From NCBI GenBank assembly GCA_014382645.1, contig JACNJI010000398.1, positions 1 through 6,046 on the forward strand: DNA of 6,046 nt, read 5' to 3'. Positions 1 through 6,046 of the stretch are shown here, piece by piece. The notes under the pieces are model-generated. The model was not told the origin of the DNA. It did no database searches and saw only the letters and a program-made list of their open reading frames with translations. Position 1 is the stretch's first letter. Each line of letters starts with the position of its first letter. This stretch comes from Verrucomicrobiota bacterium. GTDB taxonomy: Bacteria; Verrucomicrobiota; Verrucomicrobiia; Opitutales; Seribacteraceae. Made by a program: the position numbers and the translations under genes.

Positions 1-271
1 GACCGACTTTAAGGGTTCGCGTAATGGACGCCATCCCTCCCTTCATGTCGGAAACTTCCACTCGAATTTTTTGAAAGCCGACCTTGTCGAAGCCATAACT
101 GATGGAAGATTTGTTTAGAAATTGCTCCTTATCCAACATCACATCGTTGACAAACCAAGCGTAGGCGAAATCCTGATCTAGGTCAGGATCGTATTCAACC
201 GAGACGGAAAGCGACACCACTTCTCCAACACTTGGCGATTGCCTATCGAGTGTGAGGCTGGCGACGGGGTC
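1..271 (-). other. PKD-like (immunoglobulin-fold) module at the visible C-terminal end of the metallopeptidase
   Basis: Codons 953-1042 read as a beta-sandwich repeat. SPSVGEVVSLSVSV (962-975) is followed by YDPDLDQD, AYAWFVND, a Y-x-F strand and GFQKIRVEVSDMKGG. This order (opening GE-V-L strand, acidic D-x-D loop, W strand, closing V-x-V-x-D-x-G) is characteristic of PKD domains, which in secreted bacterial proteases act as spacers or substrate-binding modules. The module reaches the left edge, so further repeats or an anchoring signal may follow outside the window. Confidence 0.75.
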
Positions 272-3127
272 GCTGTTATTGTCATCGGCGTTCCCAAAAA
301 TACCATCTAGGCCATTGTGGGTCTTGTAGTGAATCACAACGTCAATGTATTCCATGGGATACGTACCGCCATGCCGGACGGGGGTAACATGAAAATCGGT
401 TCCATAGTCGGAATAGGTGCGACCTATGAGTAGGGCTCCATCCGAGTATTTTTCCGGCGTTTCCCTCGTCATGTCCAAGAGCTTATTAGACAATGTCAAG
501 GTTAGCCCCCGGTGATTGTATTCTCGACGATACCCCACCCAATACTGCCCCGAGACTGGGACTTCTACAAATTGATTGGTCGTAGCATTCCACTCCAAGG
601 CATTTGCGCCATCTGGCCCGAACGGGCTTGAAGGAGCAACAATTCCACGCAAACCACGAGCAAAGCCAGCGCTGGACAACGCCCAATCGGCTTTCTCCAG
701 CAAAGTCACCGCCGTAAAGGTTCCATTCGTTTCCATACCAATCCAATCTTTTTGGACAGAAACTTCAAAACCAGTTCCGCTGTTTTCAGCAAAAACAAGG
801 CTCGGCTCTACGCAAAACCCGCTACCGCCATTAATAATTGTAAGGTTGAAATTGCCGTTGGCTAAACGCGTTAAGGTCGCGTTGACATCGTTTCCGGAAC
901 CGACGAATTTAGGGAGATAAGTCCTGGGTGCAATGGAACCATTTGCCTCGTAATCGTCGAATAATGTAACCGAAGACGGAATGGAGACAAGAAAAGTACC
1001 TTCCTTGAGCCCATAAGGAGCTATGCCGTTTTCTCGAAGGAACTCTTGCTGGAGCAAGGGAAGAGAAGCCAAATATTTTTCAGTTAGGTCGAAATCGTGG
1101 TGGTAGATTCGATAAAAGTTGGAATAATTCGCATCATGTTGAATCAAACCAGTACCCAAAACCATGGAATCGCTCGAATTACTTTCAATTTCCAGAACGT
1201 CACAACCGCGAATTTTACTAGTCGGCAATGAAACTTGTCCTGTCCTGTAAAACCCCTCTGGATCGTTTGCAGAAATTATGTCTTTTGCCCATAATGTAAA
1301 AGATGCGGTGCCCTCTGATTCTTCGGCTCCTACCGCAACAACTTCATCCGGGCTTTCCATGTGGCCACTTCCACCCATAACGGAAAGGGGATTTCCATAA
1401 TCAATGTCAAAGCCATCGTCGCTTATCGGACTTTCGCCGTAAGAGACCCACTGGTTCGCATGCGGCAAACCAAAGCAATGGCCAAGTTCATGAATGATTA
1501 CTCCCGATTGCCAGCCTGGGCAATGAGCAAAGGAACCTCCGCCTAAACCGCCGTAGCCGGAATGGGCTTTGGTTGTGATGAAGACGAACTTATCGTAACC
1601 GGAAATATCATAGCCTTCTGCGACGGCGGCGGCCAAGGCGTGCGAGGTCAGGAAGCTAAATGCGAAAGAACTGTCACGAGGTGGAGAAGAAGCCCAATCA
1701 TAGAATGAATCGTCTTCCGGAAGGGTAACTGTCCCCGTTGTATTGTAATCCAAACGGCACCTTCCGTTTGATTCGCGCAGATAAAAAGTGCGGGTAGCTT
1801 CCATCTCCCTGTAAATCTCCCGGGATGTGCGCGGGGAAAAGTTTCCAAACTGACCAGACGCCTGCGTATCTTGGTTTTTGTAGCGAGCCGGGATAACCAA
1901 AACTCGGACCACGGTCGCATTTGAGTCTCTGCTCGCATTGGCAAAAGGTGTAAGTGGATACTCGACGACAAAACCCTTTTGGGGTGTCGAACTCGTCTCA
2001 TTGTGTTCATCTACGAACAAGGTCAAGTTTTCTTGATTGAGAACCCAAGCCGAACCTAATCCGGAATTCCCAATAAGCTTGGCAATTGTTTTCCTTTCGG
2101 AAGTGCTATTGACCTCTGCCAAATCTCCACCCAACCCCTGAGCAACGATTCGGGCGTTTTGCCATGATAAATTAACGTCTAGCACCTGATATTGATATGT
2201 CGTAGAGTTGAGAACCTGACCTGATGCCCGATAAGCCTCGTAATTCAGAATCTTCCCGCCTCTAATCTCGAGCATCCGAGACCTACGGCTAAAGGATTCA
2301 GCCTTCACGCGAGAAGGAAATTCCAAGAACTCTCCGCAAATCTCGACATGGACACGATTCCTTGGCAACCCAGACTCCGCGGACTCGACCTCATCAAGAA
2401 TTCTTGCCGGCGAATCAAGCAACGCAAGCTCCCCATCAATAGCCGCTCCCAAAACCGAGAGACCGCGCTTTTCCTGAAGCAATGCTCTCTGACCATAGGT
2501 CGAAACGTTGTATTTTTTCCCGTCACTCATTCGGAGTGTTCTAAATATCGTTTGCCGATAACCTTTTTGCGGTCCAAAACAGGCATGAAGAACTTCAAGA
2601 TTGCCCACACCGGAAACAATATCGGCAAATTCAGCGCAAATTTCCGACGGCAGGTGTTTTCTCGTGGTTGAAGGGATGATTTGCCGCAAGGCAAGACGGG
2701 GACTCGCTTGAATTAACTTTTTTAGGGCAACTCGCCTTTTTTGGGCCAAATTAAGACCGACTTGCTTCTCTTTAAGACTTACAGACCTTGCCGGATTAGC
2801 ATGTGAGGAAATCCATTCTCTAAAAAGTGCGAAGATCGGCTCCGGCAACTTTTTCTTTTTCTCGTTTCCGGTAGCACACCATTCCGGCCCAATTTTTTTG
2901 TTTTCTATATCCTGAGAAAAGGGATTTTGTTCTTTTGAGTTTGTTAGTGAGGAAGGCTGTCTAGTCTCACCAAGTGAAATAATTGATTCAGGACCCCCGT
3001 TCGGAGGTTCCGGGAGATTCGAAACCAACCAAGCCATACTTGCGTAAATACAGCCAATCGACATCACCCAGAGAATCTGGCGAAGTATCAATTTAAGATC
3101 GGTAGCCCTCTTAAGGAAGAAAAGCAT
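1..3127 (-). CDS. Large secreted M11-like (gametolysin-type) zinc metallopeptidase with C-type-lectin-like and PKD modules, C-terminus cut by window edge
   Basis: One open frame of 1042 codons runs from ATG at 3127 to the left edge without a stop. An in-frame TAA at 3130-3128 directly precedes the ATG, fixing the 5' limit; no good Shine-Dalgarno is visible, and ATG codons 22 and 31 would cut the hydrophobic segment. Residues 6-16 are basic and 13-35 hydrophobic: a signal peptide or anchor. Residues about 100-285 look propeptide-like (Lys/Arg-rich helix, then VSGVGNLEVL at 171-180). Residues 308-391 resemble a shortened C-type lectin fold (SWQNAR at 321-326, GGDLAEVNS at 333-341, GFVVEYP at 385-391). 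Residues about 403-600 are the catalytic domain: HELGHCFGLPH at 546-556 gives zinc ligands H546, H550 and H556 and base E547; YGNPLSVMGG at 577-586 is the Met-turn (M584). A GGSGF motif at 767-771 sits in a beta-rich region, and a PKD-like module begins near 953. Peptidase activity is a confident family inference; the substrate is unknown. It could also be named simply as a PKD-domain or M43/M12-like metzincin. Confidence 0.9.
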   Translation of the reverse strand, partial: MLFFLKRATDLKLILRQILWVMSIGCIYASMAWLVSNLPEPPNGGPESIISLGETRQPSSLTNSKEQNPFSQDIENKKIGPEWCATGNEKKKKLPEPIFALFREWISSHANPARSVSLKEKQVGLNLAQKRRVALKKLIQASPRLALRQIIPSTTRKHLPSEICAEFADIVSGVGNLEVLHACFGPQKGYRQTIFRTLRMSDGKKYNVSTYGQRALLQEKRGLSVLGAAIDGELALLDSPARILDEVESAESGLPRNRVHVEICGEFLEFPSRVKAESFSRRSRMLEIRGGKILNYEAYRASGQVLNSTTYQYQVLDVNLSWQNARIVAQGLGGDLAEVNSTSERKTIAKLIGNSGLGSAWVLNQENLTLFVDEHNETSSTPQKGFVVEYPLTPFANASRDSNATVVRVLVIPARYKNQDTQASGQFGNFSPRTSREIYREMEATRTFYLRESNGRCRLDYNTTGTVTLPEDDSFYDWASSPPRDSSFAFSFLTSHALAAAVAEGYDISGYDKFVFITTKAHSGYGGLGGGSFAHCPGWQSGVIIHELGHCFGLPHANQWVSYGESPISDDGFDIDYGNPLSVMGGSGHMESPDEVVAVGAEESEGTASFTLWAKDIISANDPEGFYRTGQVSLPTSKIRGCDVLEIESNSSDSMVLGTGLIQHDANYSNFYRIYHHDFDLTEKYLASLPLLQQEFLRENGIAPYGLKEGTFLVSIPSSVTLFDDYEANGSIAPRTYLPKFVGSGNDVNATLTRLANGNFNLTIINGGSGFCVEPSLVFAENSGTGFEVSVQKDWIGMETNGTFTAVTLLEKADWALSSAGFARGLRGIVAPSSPFGPDGANALEWNATTNQFVEVPVSGQYWVGYRREYNHRGLTLTLSNKLLDMTRETPEKYSDGALLIGRTYSDYGTDFHVTPVRHGGTYPMEYIDVVIHYKTHNGLDGIFGNADDNNSDPVASLTLDRQSPSVGEVVSLSVSVEYDPDLDQDFAYAWFVNDVMLDKEQFLNKSSISYGFDKVGFQKIRVEVSDMKGGMASITRTLKVG
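1361..1399 (-). other. Met-turn of the metallopeptidase
   Basis: Codons 577-589 read YGNPLSVMGGSGH. In metzincins a methionine in a tight turn lies under the zinc site. Here M584 is 28 residues after the third histidine ligand. The form aromatic-G-(N/D)-P-x-x-x-M-G is most like the gametolysin (M11) type, which is why M11 is preferred over M12 or M10. Family assignment is from memory of the motif, not from a search. Confidence 0.8.
1460..1492 (-). other. Metzincin zinc-binding motif HExxHxxGxxH of the metallopeptidase
   Basis: Codons 546-556 read HELGHCFGLPH. This matches the extended metzincin consensus: three histidine zinc ligands (546, 550, 556), the catalytic glutamate 547 and the turn glycine 553. 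All key residues are intact, so the enzyme is predicted to be active. The motif follows a hydrophobic strand (GVII, 542-545) and a Gly-rich segment (523-531), as in gametolysin-like enzymes. The Cys at 551 inside the motif is not part of the consensus. Confidence 0.93.
1955..2206 (-). other. C-type-lectin-like module inside the metallopeptidase (degenerate, short)
   Basis: Codons 308-391 show the landmarks of a C-type lectin fold. There is an aromatic start (YQYQVLD, 311-317), the SW-x-x-AR helix (321-326), the LGGDLAEVNS turn (332-341), a second helix (343-352), a W-containing strand (AWVLN, 360-364) and the closing strand GFVVEYP (385-391). The usual long loop with the calcium and sugar ligands is largely absent, as are the conserved cysteines, so sugar binding cannot be assumed. 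It lies directly before the catalytic domain. Confidence 0.65.
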
Positions 3128-3205
3128 TTAAGGGTTGAAGGGATTGGTTATTAAAAGATAGTGAACTTCAAAACTGACAAAGATGAGATCTGTAGAGTTA
3201 AACGA

Positions 3206-3236
3206 CGGTATGCTATTTATTAATCATAGCAGACCG
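3206..3236 (-). promoter_or_regulatory. Inverted repeat 79 bp upstream of metallopeptidase start (operator or 5' leader hairpin)
   Basis: The left arm CGGTATGCTAT (3206-3216) pairs with ATAGCAGACCG (3226-3236) at 10 of 11 positions, with one A-G mismatch and a 9-base AT loop. No U-run follows on either strand, so it is not a standard intrinsic terminator. Its place upstream of the metallopeptidase ATG fits an operator for a dimeric regulator or a leader RNA structure. Function is inferred from position only. Confidence 0.45.
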
Positions 3237-3293
3237 ATCAAATCTGCCCAACTTTTGCTATAATATTTAGATTTATTACTTCTCCTGTTAATT

Positions 3294-3299
3294 ATTATA
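3294..3299 (-). promoter_or_regulatory. Possible -10 element for the metallopeptidase gene
   Basis: On the minus strand this reads TATAAT, an exact match to the sigma-70 -10 consensus, inside the most AT-rich part of the gap and about 167 bases before the metallopeptidase ATG. No convincing -35 hexamer lies 16-18 bases upstream (best is TCATTT or ATCATT). Such matches are expected by chance in 75 percent AT sequence, so this is a weak call. Confidence 0.2.
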
Positions 3300-3386
3300 T
3301 TAGCGAAAGGGTAAAAAATGATGCATTTTTTGTAAAAAACACTTAAAACAAGTTTGGTAAAGTCTTTAGGGGCATGCCATAAAATA

Positions 3387-3437
3387 AACCCAAGGTTGAA
3401 GCTGTCCTAGCTATACAGCTGAAATCTTACTTGGGTT
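3387..3437 (-). terminator. Two-part stem-loop, possible terminator of the secretin transcript
   Basis: An outer perfect 8-bp stem (AACCCAAG at 3387-3394 with CTTGGGTT at 3430-3437) encloses an inner perfect 6-bp stem (AGCTGT at 3400-3405 with ACAGCT at 3415-3420, 9-base loop), separated by an asymmetric internal loop of 5 and 9 bases. Read on the minus strand it starts 119 bases after the secretin stop codon and is followed by TATTTTA, so the 3' side is T-rich but not a clean U-run. This fits a moderate intrinsic terminator or a 3'-UTR structure. Confidence 0.4.
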
Positions 3438-3555
3438 ACATAATCGCTCATTATTTCCTTCGAACCTAAGGTTATTAATTTATCTAAGGATATCGTAGCT
3501 CTGTTCCGTCGATATTTTCGCACTTTTTAGGCAAAATTGCTATTTAACAAAAGGC

Positions 3556-6046
3556 TCACGGGGCCCCTCCCAGCTCCCCCTTGAATTGTCTTCTTATAGT
3601 GCCAGTTGGCGTCATGATAACAGGATCTTTGAAAATGGACTGCGGACTGATGTTTTGGATAACTTCTCGTACAGGCGAGCCACCCCTACTCACTATACTT
3701 GCCGAGACGAAAATAAGCAAATTTCGCTTCTGGTAACTTTCCGCCTGCGACTGAAATAATCTTCCGATAAGGGGTATGTTGCCTAGCACAGGAATTTTGT
3801 CGTTTACGGTCTTTACTTCTTCGCGAGTAAGACCACCAATAATAACGGTTGCACCATCAAAGATGGTTACCGTTGTATTCACTTTTCGGACTGAGAATAT
3901 TGGCATGAGAATGCCGGAGGGCGATGTTACGATGCCCATGCCGGAAAAAGACGCCACAGAAGAAATCTGCGAGCCTCCGTATTCTATAAAACCATCGAAT
4001 TCAGTTACTTTTGGATTTAATTCCAATGCAATAGAATTGTATTTCTCAATCCTTGGGGTGACGTCTAGGACAACCCCGACTTCACGAAAACCGGGTTGCT
4101 CATCGTCGGGCGCAACTGTATCAAATTGCGGGAGAGCCGGCTGCGGGAATTGCACGCCACCGCCTTGTTGGCCTCCTCCTCCGCCTTGTTGCTGGAGTTG
4201 CCAGTCGGTGGGATAAATGAATTCCTGAGCAATGGTAATGCTTGCTGGTTGGCCATCCATGACCGTAACTCGTGGGGCACTTAGCAAATCCGTACCTTGT
4301 TTTCTTTTTAGGGCGTTAACCAAAAGTGTTGCCTCCCTCATACCCAAAATGGAGCCCGTCCAATCAACCAATGAATCTACCCCTGCGCCAATTCCTATGT
4401 TTCCCGGCATCATTGGAATGGGTTGACCAAATTGCTTATTCGCCTCGGGATTTTGGTCATACGTTATTTGAATGTTCCTTTCCACTCCACTGGGAGAATG
4501 GGCCAAGGCTAATGTTCTGGTGTTCCCTTTGAAGTTTTTGTCGTATCTCATCAAGGGCTTACCATTTGAGTCAATTGTTGGCATCCCCGTGTCGGTATCA
4601 AAGATGGGTCGAGAATTCCCCCAGCGCATGTTCCAATCAAAGCTTATTTCATCCAAAACACCTTCTTGAACCTCGAGAAACTTTGTCTCAATTTCAACTT
4701 GTCGGCTAGAGTCTTGATCCAATCGCTCAAGAATACGCTCGATCAAATCCAAAAATCGCCGCTCGTGGGTAACGATCATTTGGAAGCCGTCAAATACGAA
4801 CTTATGGCCTCTGGCGTCATCGAATGGTATGCCTGCCTGTTCGAGAAAACCGCGAATTTTGGCTCCGACATCGTCTGCACCTCCGCCGGCACCCCCACCG
4901 CCCGGCGGCGCAAAGGGATCGGCTCCACCACCACCACCGCCAGCGCCAGCCCCTCCGGTCATTCTTTGGATCGTACCTTGAGAAACTTCGTAAAATTCCG
5001 TTTCCAACCCGATCGGTCGGCCACCTCCGGCACCTGATTTCGAGAGAACAACCGCATCGTTTCTTACGTCGAAACTCCAACCGACCATTTCCGAAATAAA
5101 ACTGATCATTTGATCCAGAGCCATTCCGTTTAAAGTGATGGTAACATTAGGAGGAGCCTCCCCCGCAACCTGTAAAACAACGATGTTTACGCCTTTTTTC
5201 GTAGGGTCAGGTTCGGCAAAGTCAAATTGCTTGGCAAGTCTTTGCAGTTCCGCCACCACTTCCGGTAAGGGAGATTCGAAAAACTGAACCGCTGGGATAT
5301 TAATCGTCTTTAATTTTTCCAATAAATTGTTTCCTGTTTCCTGGACAGGCTTAACATCGTCGATTTGTCGCTCGAAAACCTTTGGTCTCTCCCATTCGCG
5401 ATTAATTTCCTCAAGCATCGACTCTCGTGTTTGAAGATAGCCGAGATAGCTTTCTTCTTGGCGGACTTGGGCAATGCGACGAAGCATCTGCTTAGCTTCA
5501 TAATTCTCTGAATAGCGGGCTTCGATAAGGCGGTAGGTCTCTTGAGCTCCCGTTAAATCGTTATTGATGAACTGCACTTTCGCTCGCATGAGCAATTTGC
5601 CCAAATCTTCCAACTGATCTTCCCGCTCGGGTGAAAATTCCGATATATGTCGTCGGTATGGGTTTTTCATATCATCCTCGATTCTGCCCCGCATTCGGTC
5701 GGATCTTTTCATGAGATTGTCTACAGCGCCTTTACCCTTCGTGGACTCTAGGCCTGGTCTCCCAAGATCCATGTCTCCCGCACCCATGACATTTCGATCC
5801 TGTAGAAGACCCGTCCTGTATTCATCGGTATACTGATTGGCCAATTCCCAATCTTTTGCCTTTCTTGCATCCTCCGCTTTTTCCAAATTGATTTGATTGC
5901 GAGTAATGGCGGCATCCAAGATGATTGGCCAAGTGCGAGTGCTTGGTTCAAGATAATTAGTGATTTTCACTAGATCCTGCTGTGCTTTTCCATATTCCTT
6001 GTCTCGGATATTGCCTTTGGCTCCGGCAAGCATCCTTTCGGCAAGT
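3556..6046 (-). CDS. Outer-membrane secretin (GspD/PilQ family), N-terminus cut by window edge
   Basis: The frame is open to the right edge (L-A-E-R precede the methionine at 6033, with no ribosome site there), so the true start and signal peptide lie outside. It ends with TGA at 3558-3556. Numbering from the Met at 6033: residues 1-215 are charged and helical, TPR-like; 244-332 resemble the STN/N0 domain (VNIVVLQVAG, NVTITLNGMALDQMI); 343-440 are an N1-like ring domain with a Gly-rich insert at 359-387; 444-785 are the secretin barrel domain, with QVEIETKFLEV at 445-455, LLSAPRVTVMDGQPASI at 583-599 and the signature block VIIGGLTREEV...IPVLGNIPLIGRLF at 730-760. Secretins form multimeric pores in the outer membrane for type IV pili or type II secretion. 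The shape resembles the secretin next to the pilus-like genes of Akkermansia (Amuc_1098 type), but pilus versus type II cannot be settled without upstream neighbours. Confidence 0.93.
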   Translation of the reverse strand, partial: LAERMLAGAKGNIRDKEYGKAQQDLVKITNYLEPSTRTWPIILDAAITRNQINLEKAEDARKAKDWELANQYTDEYRTGLLQDRNVMGAGDMDLGRPGLESTKGKGAVDNLMKRSDRMRGRIEDDMKNPYRRHISEFSPEREDQLEDLGKLLMRAKVQFINNDLTGAQETYRLIEARYSENYEAKQMLRRIAQVRQEESYLGYLQTRESMLEEINREWERPKVFERQIDDVKPVQETGNNLLEKLKTINIPAVQFFESPLPEVVAELQRLAKQFDFAEPDPTKKGVNIVVLQVAGEAPPNVTITLNGMALDQMISFISEMVGWSFDVRNDAVVLSKSGAGGGRPIGLETEFYEVSQGTIQRMTGGAGAGGGGGGADPFAPPGGGGAGGGADDVGAKIRGFLEQAGIPFDDARGHKFVFDGFQMIVTHERRFLDLIERILERLDQDSSRQVEIETKFLEVQEGVLDEISFDWNMRWGNSRPIFDTDTGMPTIDSNGKPLMRYDKNFKGNTRTLALAHSPSGVERNIQITYDQNPEANKQFGQPIPMMPGNIGIGAGVDSLVDWTGSILGMREATLLVNALKRKQGTDLLSAPRVTVMDGQPASITIAQEFIYPTDWQLQQQGGGGGQQGGGVQFPQPALPQFDTVAPDDEQPGFREVGVVLDVTPRIEKYNSIALELNPKVTEFDGFIEYGGSQISSVASFSGMGIVTSPSGILMPIFSVRKVNTTVTIFDGATVIIGGLTREEVKTVNDKIPVLGNIPLIGRLFQSQAESYQKRNLLIFVSASIVSRGGSPVREVIQNISPQSIFKDPVIMTPTGTIRRQFKGELGGAP
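4153..4200 (-). repeat. Gln/Gly-rich loop with an 11-bp direct repeat in the secretin domain
   Basis: Codons 612-627 encode QLQQQ, five glycines, QQ, three glycines and VQ-like residues. The DNA holds a perfect direct repeat CCGCCTTGTTG at 4160-4170 and 4181-4191, 21 bases apart, which keeps the frame (seven codons). It sits between the strands IAQEFIYPTDW (601-611) and EVGVVLDVTPRI (651-662), where secretins have a gate loop of variable length. Confidence 0.7.
4873..4959 (-). repeat. Glycine-rich low-complexity insert in secretin N1-like domain
   Basis: Codons 359-387 (from the Met at 6033) are almost all Gly and Ala with an ADPFAPP island in the middle. On the plus strand this appears as runs of CCACCACCACC and CCGCC. 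It interrupts the N1-like domain between its first strand (ETEFYEV, 344-350) and helix (AKIRGFLEQA, 391-400), so it is probably a flexible surface loop. Such tracts are prone to length change by slippage. Confidence 0.8.

Larger units (their letters stand above)
3128..3555. other. 428-bp non-coding gap between secretin and metallopeptidase genes
   Basis: No reading frame of useful length with a ribosome binding site is seen on either strand. The central part, 3241-3360, is about 75 percent A+T (30 G/C in 120 bases), clearly richer in AT than the flanking genes. The gap holds two good inverted repeats (3206-3236 and 3387-3437), a weaker one (ATATCG at 3490-3495 with CGATAT at 3510-3515, 14-base loop), an 8-base palindrome GGCATGCC at 3371-3378 and the palindrome AACCTAAGGTT at about 3463-3473. 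It most likely holds the end of the secretin transcript and the promoter region of the metallopeptidase gene. Confidence 0.8.

Noticed and set aside
576..920. 114-codon plus-strand frame
   Set aside because: Antisense shadow of the metallopeptidase C-terminal beta-rich region; no ribosome site and no domain recognised.
1648..2010. 120-codon minus-strand frame
   Set aside because: It lies in another frame inside the metallopeptidase gene, over the end of the lectin-like module and the first part of the catalytic domain; its protein is low in recognisable motifs and rich in random-looking Arg, Ser and Leu.
2348..2671. 107-codon plus-strand frame
   Set aside because: Antisense to the propeptide-like part of the metallopeptidase, whose frame is continuous and shows protein-like character.
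3256..3264. TGCTATAAT on the plus strand, an extended -10 match
   Set aside because: No -35 element at a suitable distance and no plus-strand gene downstream; expected by chance in this AT-rich stretch.
3282..3286. AGGAG on the minus strand as a ribosome site for a small gene
   Set aside because: No ATG, GTG or TTG at the right distance opens a frame of useful length.
3776..4216. 146-codon plus-strand frame ending in Pro/Cys-rich sequence
   Set aside because: Antisense of the secretin signature region; the Pro/Cys-rich tail is the complement of the Gly/Gln tract.
4873..4959. CCACC/CCGCC repeats as a possible CRISPR or tandem-repeat array
   Set aside because: No unit-spacer structure; they are glycine codons inside the secretin frame.
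6031..6033. ATG at 6033 as the true start of the secretin
   Set aside because: The frame stays open to the window edge, no ribosome site with proper spacing precedes it, and no signal peptide follows, which an outer-membrane secretin needs.

Overview
The window looks like part of a chromosome from a Verrucomicrobiota-type (PVC superphylum) bacterium. This is inferred from the style of the two proteins, not from a marker gene. One is a secretin with a helical N-terminal region and glycine-rich inserts. The other is a very large secreted metallopeptidase that combines a C-type-lectin-like module, a gametolysin-like (M11) catalytic domain and a PKD module. No tRNA, rRNA, CRISPR array, transposase or phage gene was found.

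Layout, all on the minus strand. (1) Positions 6046 to 3556 hold the 3' part of a secretin gene of the GspD/PilQ type, the outer-membrane pore of a type IV pilus or type II secretion machine. Its 5' end lies beyond the right edge. (2) Positions 3555 to 3128 are a 428-bp non-coding gap. It is strongly AT-rich in the middle and carries two clear inverted repeats: one placed like a terminator for the secretin gene, the other 79 bp before the next gene. (3) Positions 3127 to 1 are one uninterrupted reading frame of 1042 codons that runs off the left edge without a stop. It is easy to miss because it has no stop codon in the window, but it fills the whole left half. It encodes a membrane-anchored or exported zinc metallopeptidase with a full HExxHxxGxxH motif and a Met-turn.

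How they may work together: the secretin forms an outer-membrane channel and the protease is an exported or surface enzyme. The large gap and hairpins between them argue for separate transcripts, so a direct functional link, such as the protease being secreted through this pore, is only a hypothesis. The most notable content is the domain architecture of the protease (signal anchor, propeptide-like region, shortened C-type lectin fold, M11-like catalytic domain, beta-rich region, PKD) and the paired hairpins in the gap. I found no clearly new multi-gene system.
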